40,073 bases of DNA from Scenedesmus sp. ARA3. Lineage: Eukaryota > Chlorophyta > Chlorophyceae > Sphaeropleales > Scenedesmaceae. The stretch is taken from the NCBI GenBank assembly GCA_004335835.1, contig RWJK01000650.1, forward strand, positions 1-40,073, read 5' to 3'. The position numbers and the translations under genes are program-made. This document shows, piece after piece, positions 28,339 through 40,073 of the stretch. The notes under the pieces were generated by a model that saw only the letters and a list, made by a program, of their open reading frames with translations, was not told the DNA's origin and made no database searches. Each line of letters starts with the position of its first letter. The first letter of the stretch is position 1.

Positions 28339-31002
28339 CTCACCGATGACCTTCTTCATGCCAATCATTTTGAGGTCCAGCGTGGATGTGTCCAGGCAGG
28401 ACACCGCGTCCACACACATCTTGGCAAAGAACTCGCGCTCGCCAGACACCTGGCGCAGCAGCCAGCGAGCACACGCACATAATAAACTTGAGCAGTGCGA
28501 CAGGGCAGCTGACGAGGAAGCATGCACCGAGTTCGGCAACCAATTGCACCTGGGAGAAAGGATAACTGCCTTCCACCACGATACAGCAGCTGTCAAAACT
28601 GCCAGCAGCGACGCTGCGTCGCACAACTTTGCAACCAATATCTGCAGCAGCCACAAACCTTGAGCCGTGCAACACCTGTGTACACACCAAATCGCATCCA
28701 TGCAATGCAAGGTGCTCATCCCCCTCATCCCACTTATCCCGCCGCTCCCTCAACGCACCAGCTTTGAGTTGAGGCTGGTTGCGGCGCACTTGAGCAGCAG
28801 CTCGCGCTTCTCATCGTCGCCCTTGCCCTCCAGGCTCACTGACAGCTCCTTCACCTTGGACACAGCCAGGTTGCACGCCTGGCGGTAGCTCTTGATGATG
28901 CTCTGCGGAGCAGTTGCAGAGCCACGTGCAGTTGCAGGCAGCGCATGGAAGTTGTTACAAAAACATGTAAGCAGCAGATACATTCTGCATGCACGCCTGG
29001 CGGTAGCTCTTGATGATGCTCTGCAGCAGCCAGGGGCAAGGTGCGGTTGCAGGCAGCGCATGCGTACTGCTGTAAGGCGGCAAAGAGTATGCATGCGTAC
29101 TAGTGCGAGAGCGGGTGCTGAATCTGCAGCCAGAGTGTCTCGCGACATCCTTGAGATTCGCGACATTTTTGAAATCCAGAGGCCAGCAGCTGCCCCCTGC
29201 TGCTGCTGCTCCTGCTGCTGCCAGCACTGCACTTCCCTCTGTACCCCCGCAGCAGCTGCCCAGGCTGCCTTGCACTGCCATCAACCACTTGCGGCAGCCG
29301 CTGCTGACGTCCCTGCTCGCACTGCTGCTGCGCGTTGCAATGCCCTGCCTGCGCACCCTCCGCTGCACAAGTTGCATCAATTTCTGAGCCGTCCGCTACT
29401 GCCATCTGCTGCTGCGTTGAGCTGCTGCTGCTGCCTCATCAGGCATTCACCCGCAGGTGCACGCCCTTGATTATGCAGCCCTGGCCTCGCCCACCTGCCC
29501 TGAGCTGTTGCTGCTGCTGCTGCTGCTCATGCTCATGCTGGTGCTGCCTCAACCTCACCCTGCTGCCGCCTCATCCACCAGGCACTCACCCGCGGGTGCA
29601 CGCCTTCCTCCACAAATGGCTTGGCCTCACGCAGGAACTCGCCAGACAGGATGACCACAGTGGTGGTGCCATCGCCAACCTGCAGGCCAGCCACGATCCA
29701 TGTAACGTTGAAGCCTTGTGCATGCGAAAGACGTGTAGCGGATCAGGCATTGCAGCATGCTCGCAGATGCCGCGCCTCCGCCCAACTTGAACTTTGCAAC
29801 CCTGGCACTGGTCACGCACTGGGTACCCCTGCCTGCGCAAGGTGGTGTCCGTTGCAGCATGCCCACAGCTCTGCATGCAGGTGCCGAGCTGCGCCACAAT
29901 CCACATCAGCAGCCACAACACCTAACACCACCATAAGCAGCAGCCGCAGCGGGCCTGGCTGCGCACCTCTGCGTCTTGCGACAGCGACACATCAACCAGC
30001 GTCTTGGCAGCTGGGTGCACCACATCAAGCAGCTTCATGATGGTGGCGCCGTCATTGCTGATGGTCACACGGCCCTGCCAACAGCAGCACAATGCAGGAC
30101 GGTGTTGTGTACAGTCATGCATCAAACGGTGCAGGAGCTTGCTAAAGGAGGGTTTGTAACGGCAACGCGCAGTTGTGCGTGCGGCAAGATGACTCATTCT
30201 GCTGGATGCTAGATGCAACGCAGCAAACGGCATGCGAGCGCGGACGTACGAGCAGCCGCAAGCGTTCTTATCTGCAGGAGTGGCCAGACGTACGGGCTTG
30301 CCGCCATGTTCCATGCGCACACAGTCAGCTGCAGCCCAGCAGCCGTTGCAGCACAGGCTGCAACCATCCATGCCCAGCACTGTGCTGTTTTCAAACCCTT
30401 CTGGCTGGTACGGAATGCATCCACCAACATGACGGGCACAACCCGCTGACGCGCTACTGCTGCTGCTTTGCTGATCAGGCAAGCACAGCCTGCACTGGAA
30501 GAGATCAAGTGAAATATTGCCAGACAAAGCACAGGGGGCTTTGGTGCAGCTGCATGCTGTGCTGTGTGCGCAGTCAAACTTACCTTGTCATCATGGATAA
30601 GTTTGTCCATGCCGCGGGGACCCAGCGTGGTGCGTACTGTGTCTGCCAACGCCATGCAGGCGTTGATGTTGCTGACCAGCTGCGGCGTGCCTTGGCTGGT
30701 GTCTGTGCCTTCTTTCAGCAGGATGATTTGGGGTTGCTGCAGGCAGACGTGCAAGTACGCGGCGTCAATACAGCAGCCACTTGACTGCTTGTCCCGCCAA
30801 CACATGCGGAGAGGCAAGAGAACTGGCCTGCACTAAGCCTGCCGTGTTAGATGATAACAGAGTAATATGATCATACTGCCTGACAGGGTCTTTGGTGTCT
30901 AAGCTCGCTGCATGGGTCAAGTGCTGCCTGCTGCTGCTTCTGCAATCACTGACGTGAATGCACACAAGCGTGCTGCCTCACCATCCCCATCATGGACATC
31001 AT
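24805..31002 (-). CDS. CCT7: T-complex protein 1 subunit eta (CCT7), 13 exons
   Basis: Exons (5' to 3'): 31002-30982, 30736-30584, 30074-29967, 29679-29590, 28902-28759, 28449-28344, 28022-27927, 27575-27468, 27142-26972, 26545-26469, 26160-25972, 25560-25378, 25044-24805. All are GT-AG and in frame, giving 561 aa, the normal size of this subunit. The short first exon encodes MMSMMGM and leads into [16 protein letters not shown]. Group II chaperonin motifs are present: [10 protein letters not shown] (residues 43-52), [16 protein letters not shown] (96-100), [11 protein letters not shown] (ending at 421) and the eta-typical Gly-Arg tail [15 protein letters not shown]7 forms part of the eight-subunit cytosolic ring that folds actin, tubulin and WD40 proteins using ATP. 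Its introns contain many partial copies of exon edges and CTG repeats next to splice sites. It diverges from UBC13 across a 393-bp shared upstream region. Confidence 0.96.
25643..25688 (-). repeat. echo of the CCT7 exon 12 5' edge
   Basis: A 46-bp copy of 25522-25567 with about six mismatches, 121 bp upstream in transcript order. The acceptor CAG of the real exon is CGG in the copy, so it cannot serve as a splice site. Flanking intron (GTAAGCAACAGCAGCTC) is duplicated as well. Confidence 0.88.
25841..25872 (-). repeat. echo of the CCT7 exon 11 3' edge
   Basis: Resembles 25965-25997, covering the end of the coding GGGAIDME and the donor. CATGGAG|gtgag is intact in the copy. It sits in the following intron, about 125 bp away. 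Confidence 0.75.
26628..26872 (-). repeat. three echoes of the CCT7 exon 9 3' edge
   Basis: The exon 9 end (26972 to about 27002, coding [10 protein letters not shown] plus donor) recurs with CCTTGGCCAT-like cores starting at 26641, 26739 and 26851, and the true one at 26978. Spacings are 98, 112 and 127 bp. Donor GT is kept in the 26739 and 26851 copies and lost (GG) in the 26641 copy. Copies 1 and 3 also share CAGTCACAGCTGCC in flanking sequence. Confidence 0.92.
27153..27180 (-). repeat. (CTG)9 next to the CCT7 exon 9 acceptor
   Basis: Plus-strand (CAG)n reads CTG in the transcript and ends 10 bases before the exon 9 acceptor, in place of a normal pyrimidine tract. Confidence 0.9.
27195..27219 (-). 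repeat. echo of the CCT7 exon 9 5' edge
   Basis: Copy of 27119-27143 (coding EWNIIYDK) with about four mismatches over 25 bp. The acceptor CAG|AG is TGG|AG in the copy, so it is inactivated. Confidence 0.75.
28291..28338 (-). repeat. (CTG)15-16 just after the CCT7 exon 6 donor
   Basis: In transcript sense the intron begins gtgagcg and then runs directly into about 15 CTG units. Confidence 0.93.
28990..29024 (-). repeat. perfect 35-bp echo of the CCT7 exon 5 5' edge
   Basis: Identical to 28872-28906, covering acceptor CAG and the coding start [10 protein letters not shown]. The unit is about 118 bp, since GTTGCAGGCAGCGCATG is repeated beyond it. The copy keeps a usable acceptor, but its frame meets a stop after about 21 codons. 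Confidence 0.93.
29421..29466 (-). repeat. echo of the CCT7 exon 4 3' edge
   Basis: Resembles the region around 29580-29605, covering GVHPR and its donor. The donor is gtgaat in the copy against gtgagt in the gene. Confidence 0.8.
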
Positions 31003-31395
31003 TTTTGCTGAGTTTTTGTTTATGGTATTTGGGAAGCTGTGCGGTGCTGCGCTGCCGGCTTTTCAAATGCAGACTTTGCGCCCTTCTAGATCGATGTCGG
31101 TGCAACGCAGGAACGTGTGGCAGTCTTGAGTTCACGATCTAGATACGTCTGTAAAAGTAAGCATGCAGTCTGAAGGCGATCGCAACGTCCAACACTTTCG
31201 CGCCATCACTCAGCAGAAGTAACTCACGTCAGGTCTCAGGCAGCAACTTTGTTCCTCAAGGAGCCTGTGTGCCTGTCAGAATGTGGTAGTGCACGGATTC
31301 CATTTCACCCTGCTGTGTGTCCGGGTAAGAGCTTACGAAGATCGGGCAAAGGAAGCAGCAGGACACACAGCAGGCAGTTCAGGTACAGCAGCAGC
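31003..31395. promoter_or_regulatory. bidirectional upstream region of CCT7 and UBC13
   Basis: The 393 bp between two divergent start codons must hold both promoters and both 5' UTRs. I see no clear TATA box. A CGATCT/AGATCG pair near 31090-31142 is the only small symmetry noticed. Confidence 0.6.
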
Positions 31396-32878
<1,483 letters not shown>

Positions 32879-33979
32879 GCTATGGCGGGCTGCTATAGTT
32901 CTGTCAGTGCAGCCAAGTTATTTTCAGTGCAGCAATGGCTTGTTGAGCTGGGAGTCTTCTGGCTTGGCCAGGACAGCTGCAGCCGCAGTAGCGCAGTTGC
33001 TATGGCGTGCGCTGCAGCAACCAGCAACAGCCAGCCGCAGCCAAATTGAGGCATTGCAGTAATAGGCGGGGACAGGGTTCTGCACAGCGTAGCAATTGGG
33101 AGGGAGGGAGAAGACTCGGGGGGCAGGCGAAGGTACAGGCAGGCAGGGGGTGCAGGGTGGGCTGCGGTTGGGGCTCTGAAAGGGCGCTGTTATGTGCGTT
33201 GACTTTGACCAGTGACATGTGACGTACCCAGCATGCTTTCAATCTACCAAGGATGGCAGCACTTCTTCAGTGCCTGCACTTCTTCATTCAGGTTCAGCTG
33301 CTGTGACGTTTTGCAAGCAGCTGTCGTTGTTGTTTGCGTGGTGTGCTGTACCTGGCTTTGCTGCTGTGTGCCTGCCTGAATGTGGAGCAGCAGTAGCTGT
33401 TATCTGAACACCTCTCATGGTGCGGGCTTTGTCATGTCAACAGGCAGCATCAGCAACAGTGCACTCCTGGTGGCATTGCTGCTGGCAGCAGCAGCAGCAG
33501 ACACAGCATGGGTGCAACGCCAGGCCCTTGCGTATGATTGACTGCGACGTCGTCAAATTCTAAGATTATTGGTTCTTTGATGATATTGTACGATGTAAAG
33601 CGGCGCTTGCAGCCTTCATAGGTGCGTTTGAACTTGGCGCTCTCTTGCATGTTGCCCTCTGCTGCCCCTGTGGCAACCTGTGGCACCTTACGCCAACAAG
33701 TAGACCGTGCTTCCAGGAATACAGGCATGCCCTCAAATCGAGCAGCACCACTGTGAAGGCGTAGATGGTGTCCGGGAAGTGGAGTAGTCAGTGCTAGCAA
33801 GTGCCAGTGACTCGTCGTTTTGCACACAAGCGTAGACCAGCCGCTGAAGCGCCGGCTAACCACGACAACAATTGTCGTTATTGCTTCAGGCACCACGTCT
33901 TGCTGTGCCTCACAGGGACTGGCTGGGTCTGTCCACCAGCCACTGCACTCATGATCCCTGCTTGAGCTAGGCTGCACTC
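32879..33979. other. intergenic, UBC13 3' flank and ataxin-2 promoter
   Basis: A minus frame at 33450-33977 (175 codons) has no recognisable domain and lies across the presumed promoter of the next gene, so I do not call it a gene. Confidence 0.45.
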
Positions 33980-36900
33980 ATGGCTGAAGTGGACGTGGAT
34001 ATGAGCAGCAACGGTGCCGCTGCTGGCGAGGAGGCAGTGGTGACCAAGGGGAAGCAGCAGGCCATGGCAGAGGACAGGCCTGTGAACGATCGCCTGCTGT
34101 TTTGCGCTGAGGTGTTGATTGGGTACAGATGCTTGGTCGAGGTAAGCAGTTGCAGTCTTCTTGCGTGCACGGCGCAGGCACGACGCTTCCTTCCTCAGGG
34201 TACCAACCAAAACTGCAACCTCCGCGTGCTTCGCTGCTTGCAGCTGGTGGATGGCACGATCTATGAGGGCATTTTTCACACCATGAAAGTGGATGGCAGG
34301 CACACGCATGTGGTGCTCAAATATGCCAAGGTGGCCAGGGAGGCCAGCAGCACAGCAGACGACATGCAGGGCATCGCCAAGAAGCCAGAGCTCGTGAAGG
34401 TCTTCCACAGCGATGACATTGCTGCTGTTGTGGCCAAGGACGTGCGCATGGCGCCAGAGGACCTTGGAGCAGAGGCATATGACCTGGCGTTTGAGACAGA
34501 TGCTGCCATCTCGCGCGGCAGGGGCGGGTGCGTGCTGCGCTGCAGCCCTGCAGCATAGTAGCAATGCAAGCCAGCAGGGGGCAGCAGCAGCAGCAGCAGC
34601 TTTGAGGACGTGCGTTGGAGGCAGTATGCACCACCTTGGCTGCAGCCAGCAGCCGCAGCAGTTGGCGCCTGCATGATGCTGCACGCAGTTGGCTGCTGCA
34701 AGTGGTGCAATGGTGGACTGTGGTCAGCTCTCCTGCGTTATCATCCCGCAGCTGCTACTAGCTGTGCAGTAGACAATCCCAGCACGTGTGGAGTAGTGCG
34801 TCGTTGCTGTATTGTCGGTGCCGCCCTGCGCTGCTGCTTACTACCCATATCGTCACTCCCTGCTGCCACAAGTTCTTGTTTTGCTTTCATCTCGTTTCTT
34901 TCATTTCTTGCATCGCTCCCTGCTGCAGCCTGATCAACCGTGAGCTTGTGGCGTGGATGCCAGACCCGGATGACGGCACAGACGCCACCATGTTTGGGCT
35001 GGAAGAGGCCAGCGGCAGCGGCTGGGACCAGTTTGCGGTCAACGAGCGCAAGTTTGGCTACCAGACAGGCTGGAACGAAGACTTCTACACCGTGCGCCTG
35101 GACAAGAACCGGTGCGTGCAGCAACACGGCATGTTATCACCAACAGCAGGCGCAGCATGCAGTAGCAGCCAGCAGAGTGTGCAGCATGTGCATGCAGCAG
35201 CAGGTGCAACTGGGCAACACTGCATTTGAATGGTTGGGTTGTTTGGCGCTGGCGCTGTCAGTATGGGGCACAGCGGTGCTGCGTAGTGCAGCATGCAGCA
35301 GCTGCTGCCGCAGTGTGAGGTCGACAGAAGCACAGTTGCCACACACCCACTACAGGCTGCAGCAACGCCCCAGTCTGGTTGCAACACACACCGTCCTACC
35401 TCGCAGCCAGCATGCTCACCCTGCCTGCCTGCCGCCCCTGCCCTTGCTGCTCTGCTGCTCGCGTGCTGTGCTGTGTTGCACACACACCTGCAGCTGCGGC
35501 ATAGATGAGGAGACGGCAGCGCGCATTGCGCGCGAGATTGAGCGCGGCGACACCAGCAACCCCCACTTGGCTGAGGAGAGAGGCCAGGAGGTGGACGACT
35601 CAGGGGTGAGGCATGGCCTGCAGTGCTGTGGCTGTGTGTGCTTTGTCATTTTGTCATTGTGTTTTGTGAACGAGCTCATGGCAGCAGTATGATGTGTGCT
35701 GCATGCAGGAATTCATAGCAGCAGTTATTGTGCTGCATGCACGCACCCACAGCAGTAGCTTGGAATGCTGCATGCCTGGGTGCAGTGATGCCTCTGCGGA
35801 CAGCTCCCATGCATCACTGCCTGCGCAGTCGCTTGCGATGCAGCGCACTGACTCATCCAATCGTACACTATCTTGCTGAGCGACTGTTACAATGGAATTT
35901 TAAAATCAATGACAGCTGGACGAGGAGGACAAGTACTCTGGCGTGATCAGGCCAGAGGACATGGCCCGCCTGCGCCCCAACTCACACCACCACATCCACC
36001 AGCAGCAGCAGCAGAACGGCGCGCAGGCGGCGGCAGCACACCAGCAGCAGCAACAGCAGCAGCAGCGGCCCAACGCGTGGGGCAAGCCGGGCTCCGGCGT
36101 CAGCTCCCTCGCAGCCCACCAGCGGCCCGCCACCGCGCCGCAGCAGCCGCCGGGCATCGGGCCCACTGCAGCCGCCGGCCAGCACGCCGCCCCTCCACTA
36201 GCCGCACCCCCCGGCCTGCCGTCTGCCCCTGTGTCTATCCCTGCGCGGCCGTCAGCCACTGGCAGCAGCGGCAGCGGCCTGGCTGGATCTGCGCCTGGCG
36301 GCAGCCCAGCCAGCTACATCTCAGGCTCCGCGCCTGGCGAGGGATCGATCATAGACCCGCGCAGGGAGACGAACAAGGTCCGCATGTCGCTGACGGGCGG
36401 CAGCCTGAGCAAGAGCATGGGCAAGAGCCGCAGCAGCCCGTATGGCACGCCGAGTGGGCTGAAGAGCCCGCTGATGAGCCCGCTGATCAGCGACCCGCTC
36501 AAGGTGGCGGCGCTCAACCTGGAGCCGGGCGTGACCAAGGTGGGCCTAGAGATGTGTGCATAGATAGGTTTTTGGTTGCGTTGGTGGTGTACCTATCTGA
36601 GCCCGCTGATCAGCGACCCGCTCAAGGTGGCGGCGCTCAACCTGGAGCCGGGCGTGACCAAGGTGGGGAGCGCCTGGAGGAAGCGTCGCTTTGTTGTTTT
36701 GTTGTTGATGGGTGCCACTATGCGTGCAACGTGGAGATGCATGTGGGCAGAGAGTGGTGGCAGGGTGGGCAGCAGGGTGGCAGCACTCAAACTCATTTGT
36801 GTGCAAGCTCACAGTGGTGTGACTCATGATTGGCCTGCTGCGTGCTGTGCTGCATCACCCAGGTGGACGATGACACGCGCAAGGACTTCATCAAGTTCAA

Positions 36901-39900
36901 GGCGCAGCTGCAGGCGCAGCGCGACGCAGCAGCAGCGCAGTCAGCCACGCCATCAGCGCTGTCATCAGCACTGGCCAGCAGCAAGCAGCAGCAGCAGCAG
37001 CAGCAGCCCTCCAGCTCACCCACGGCAGGCCAGTCTTCCGCAGCTGCTGCTGTGGCGGCAGCACTGGCTCCTGCTGATTCAGCAGGTGACAAGGGCGCAG
37101 CTGCAGCAGAAGCCAAGCCAGCAGGGGAGCAGCAGGCAAAGCCCAAGCTCTCGCTGTCTAAGCTGAACCCCAACGCAAAGCCCTTCTCGCTAAACGTAAA
37201 CGCAAAGCCGTTCGTGCCTGGCGGCGCGGGCAGCGGCAGCAGCAGCGCGGCGGCTGGCGGCAGCAGCGAGCATGCTGCTGCGCACGCACACGCTGCGCCT
37301 GCAGCTTACAGCAGCGCATCTGGCCAGCTGCAGCAGATGATGCCTGCTATGATGGGTCAGGCAATGAACTTGCCATCCCCCGGGCTAGGCATGCAAGCAG
37401 CACACATGCAGGGCGGCGCTCCTGGCAGCAGCGGCATGATGGCTGTGGGAGTGCCGGCCGGCGCAGCAGCAGCAGCGGCGGCGGCAGCAGCAGCGGCGGC
37501 AGCAGCAGGCGGCCCGCCGCCTGGGCTGGCTCCTATGGGTAGCCGCATGGCGCAGCCGCCGCCGCCTATGATGCCTAGTGTGACAGGTGGGTGTGTTGGT
37601 GTTAAACGGGTTTGAACGGTTCTGAAAAGGCCGGAAAGCATGGCAGGTTAAGATCTGGTGATGCAGATTAAAAAGCAGAAGTCCGGCAAGGCTTCGAAAG
37701 TGTGACGTATGGGTGCGCTGATTGTTGGATGCTGTGCTGCGTACTGAGGCCTGCTGCTTGTCAGCTGCCTGGTCCATGCCTGTCCAGGCCACCTGCCAGT
37801 GCACTCGCAATGCAGCACTAGCATGAGATGGCATGTATGATGCCCACGCATGTCTAGCGCACTCACAACGCAGCACTTCTGCTTCCCTGCTCCTTGCTGT
37901 GCCTGCAGGCGTTCCAGCAGTGGGCGGCCAGATGGTGCAGGGCCAGATGGTGCCGCCTCCTCCAGGAGCCATGCAGATGCAGATGCAGATCCCCGGCCTG
38001 CCGCCCGGCGCGGTGCCTATCCCTGCAGGCGCAATGCTGCAAGGCATGCCAAACTTACCGCCTGGCTCAGTGCATATGGTTGCCGCCGGCGCGCCGCACC
38101 CGGGGACGCCCATGGCCATGGCAGCGGCAGCAGCAGCGGCAGCAGCAAGTGGAGGCATGGGCATGGGGGTACCACCTGGTGTGATGCTTGCAGCGCCGCA
38201 AGGCATGGCGCCTGGCGCAGTCGCTGCTGCTGCTGCTGCCATGGGTATGGGTGGTATGGCCCCGCCGCCGCCTGGTATGATGGCCCCTCCTGGTGTGATG
38301 CCGATGGCTGCAGTGCCTCGCCCGCCGATGGCAGTTGCAGGCCCTCCGCCAGGTGTGTTTTTGCTTGAAGTTTGAGTGTCACTGGCTTGACGTGTATTAG
38401 TTAGGCTGAGACTGCGTATCTGCGCGAGTGCTCAAGCGGCAGAGGATGCAAGTGCCAGGATGCAGCGTTTGCATTGCTGTGCAACAAAGTGCAGCTTCCG
38501 CTGTAGCGCCATACAAATCAGCTGACTCTGCTGTTGGACCAGGCATCTCCAGGCATCTCATTGCTCCTGCTGAACTTGACTCGGCTCCTGCCGTGCTCCT
38601 TTCTGCACTGCTGCCTATTCTACTGTTGTTTCAACATTGCAGCCGGCATGGTCAAGGGCCCACCGGGCGGCCCGCCAGACCGCAGCGGCGAGCGCGGCGG
38701 ACCCCACCCGCCCCCAAGGACCGGCCCCAAGGGGCCACACGAGCAGCAGCAGCAGCAGCTGCAGCCGCCGCACTCCATGGGGGCCCCAGGCAGCATGGCC
38801 GGCGCACCCCATCACCAGCCTCCGCCGCAAATGCGTGGCGTGCCGGGCGGGCCGCAAATGCCGCATATGCCTGGCGGCCCGCCAGCAGTCAGCCCGCACG
38901 CGCCGGCCGATCCCAACATGCCGCCCGGCGCGGCAGCGGCAGCAGCAGCGGCGGCAGCAGCAGCAGCAGCAGCAGCGGGCATGGGCGGGCCTCCTCCGCA
39001 GATGGTGGGTGTGCCTCCGCCTATGCAGATGCCTGTGCAGATGCAGATGATGGCGATGGGGGGTCCCCCGCCGCAGATGCAGATGCACCACGGGCGGCCA
39101 GGGCACGAGGGCCCGCCGCCGAATGCTGGCATGGTGCAGATGCAGATGCCTCAGGGCATGCAGCCCATGCCTCCGATGATGCAGCGGGCTGCAGGGCCGG
39201 GAGCAGCAGCAGCAGCAGCAGTGCCCGAGGGTATGCACATGCCTGGGGGCGCCAGGGGCCCGGAGGGTGGGTATGCAGGGCAGCGGGAGGCGCACAGGAG
39301 CCAGGAGGGGCATCCGCGCATGCACAGGTGGGCAGGCTGAGTGGTAGAAATGTGATTGTAGTTTGTGGAGATCGCAGGGATGTGTGGCTGGGGCGCAGGA
39401 GCGGGTGTGCAGGTGTTGTCGGTGCTTGCGCGTGTGGTGTGCTGGTGGTTTCAAGGGTTTAAGGTTAAGGTGCTTGCGCGTGTGGTGTGCTGGTGGTTAC
39501 AAGGGTATGAGCAGCTGGCGTACAGCAGTACTGCTCGACAGACTGTTGGCGTGTGCGGTTGCTGCTCGCCTGCTGCCGCTTGGCCACTGATTGCTGCGGC
39601 ACTTTTCAACCAGACAAACATGGAAAACAACATCCACAATTTGACATTGTGCTGCAGGGAGCCTCGTGGCGGGCGGAGCTACAGCCATGACCGCGATGAG
39701 CACACGCCGCCTGGCAGCAGCAGCAGCACGCCCAGCCACATGCACCCGCGCAGCGCAGGAGGCCCCCACAGCACCCCAGGCCACCCCCTCATGCAGCAGC
39801 AGCAGCAGCAGCCAGGCATGCAGCAAGGCTACCCCATGTCTGCTGAAGGGCCACATGGCGCAGCAGCAGGGCCACAAGGCATGCCACATGTGGTGCCCCA

Positions 39901-40073
39901 TGCTCCGCCACCTTACGGCAGTCCTAGCATGGCCATGCAGCAGCAGCAGCAGCACCACCACCATCATCCGCATGGTGCGCGCGGCGCAGAGGGGCCGGGC
40001 AGCAGGGGCGGCAGCGCCAGCAGCAGCGCGCCGCCGCCAGGCATCGCTATGATGATGGCACCGCCAGGCGGGC
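33980..40073 (+). CDS. ATXN2: ataxin-2 homologue (Lsm, LsmAD, PAM2), 3' truncated by window
   Basis: Exons 33980-34141, 34244-34527, 34929-35111, 35494-35605, 35916-36539, 36863-37586, 37909-38352, 38643-39327 and 39658-40073 (continues beyond the window) join in frame, about 1211 aa so far. Residues about 40-90 are the ataxin-2 Lsm fold (DGTIYEGIFHTMKVDGRHTHVVLKYAKV). Residues about 130-250 are LsmAD (ERKFGYQTGWNEDFYTVRLDK, RIAREIERG). Residues about 556-575 hold the PAM2 motif for the PABC domain of poly(A)-binding protein, apparently doubled. The rest is long low-complexity Q-, A-, P-, M- and G-rich sequence with poly-Gln and poly-His runs, typical of stress-granule proteins. Plant relatives are CID3/CID4 and the yeast one is Pbp1. 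Exon 36539 is followed by a 70-bp copy of its own end. The predicted role is translational and mRNA-stability control. Confidence 0.93.
36475..36667 (+). repeat. 70-bp perfect duplication of the ataxin-2 exon 5 end
   Basis: 36475-36544 and 36598-36667 are identical (TGAGCCCGCTGATCAGCGAC to ACCAAGGTGGG), 123 bp apart, donor included. The spacer has an in-frame stop (TAG near 36559), so the first donor must normally be used. Confidence 0.95.
39421..39506 (+). repeat. 48-bp-spaced tandem duplication in an ataxin-2 intron
   Basis: 39421-39458 and 39469-39506 match at 37 of 38 positions (GGTGCTTGCGCGTGTGGTGT core). It lies in intron 8 and has no splice-site function that I can see. Confidence 0.9.

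Noticed and set aside
33450..33977. 175-codon minus-strand frame upstream of the ataxin-2 gene
   Set aside because: No domain, no splice context and it covers a likely promoter.
38428..39462. 344-codon alternative frame over the ataxin-2 3' exons
   Set aside because: Ser/Ala/Arg-rich shadow. The P/M/Q-rich frame is phase-consistent with the upstream Lsm, LsmAD and PAM2 exons.

Overview
This window looks like nuclear DNA of a green alga. Genes are split by many short GT-AG introns, (CAG/CTG)n tracts are frequent, and the conserved proteins (CCT eta, Ubc13, ataxin-2, a plant-type thioredoxin-like 3-3) read most like plant and chlorophyte versions. I favour a core chlorophyte (Chlorophyceae, possibly Sphaeropleales), but that placement is inference. 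No prokaryotic operon, rRNA, tRNA or CRISPR array was seen. All gene models were built by hand from splice sites and reading-frame phase.

Layout. 107-3207 (-): TPR co-chaperone-like protein. 4499-5536 (+): thioredoxin-like protein whose last exon is preceded by two partial tandem copies. 5537-8022: no convincing gene. 8023-12507 (+): secreted 944-residue protein joining a von Willebrand A domain to a class 3 lipase domain, with a roughly 310-bp CTG repeat in one intron and a GC-AG intron. 12790-15660: degenerate higher-order tandem repeat array. 16693-18303 (+): Cys-rich type I membrane protein. 18915-22151 (+): secreted patatin-like phospholipase. 23254-23955 (+): a second Cys-rich signal-peptide/TM protein. 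24805-31002 (-): CCT7, 13 exons, 561 aa. 31396-32878 (+): UBC13, divergent from CCT7. 33980 to the window end (+): ataxin-2 homologue with Lsm, LsmAD and PAM2 modules, truncated by the window.

Functionally there are two blocks. From 8 to 24 kb all genes are on the plus strand and encode proteins with predicted signal peptides, two of them lipases. From 24.8 kb on there are housekeeping genes: cytosolic protein folding, K63-type ubiquitination and mRNP regulation.

The most unusual feature is a recurrent pattern I call exon-edge echoes. Short diverged copies of an exon end, including the splice junction, sit in the neighbouring intron. They occur at least five times in CCT7, several times around the thioredoxin-like gene and once in the ataxin-2 gene. 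Some echoes have lost the AG or GT dinucleotide, others keep it. This suggests introns here grow by local tandem duplication across exon-intron boundaries, leaving decoy or alternative splice sites.
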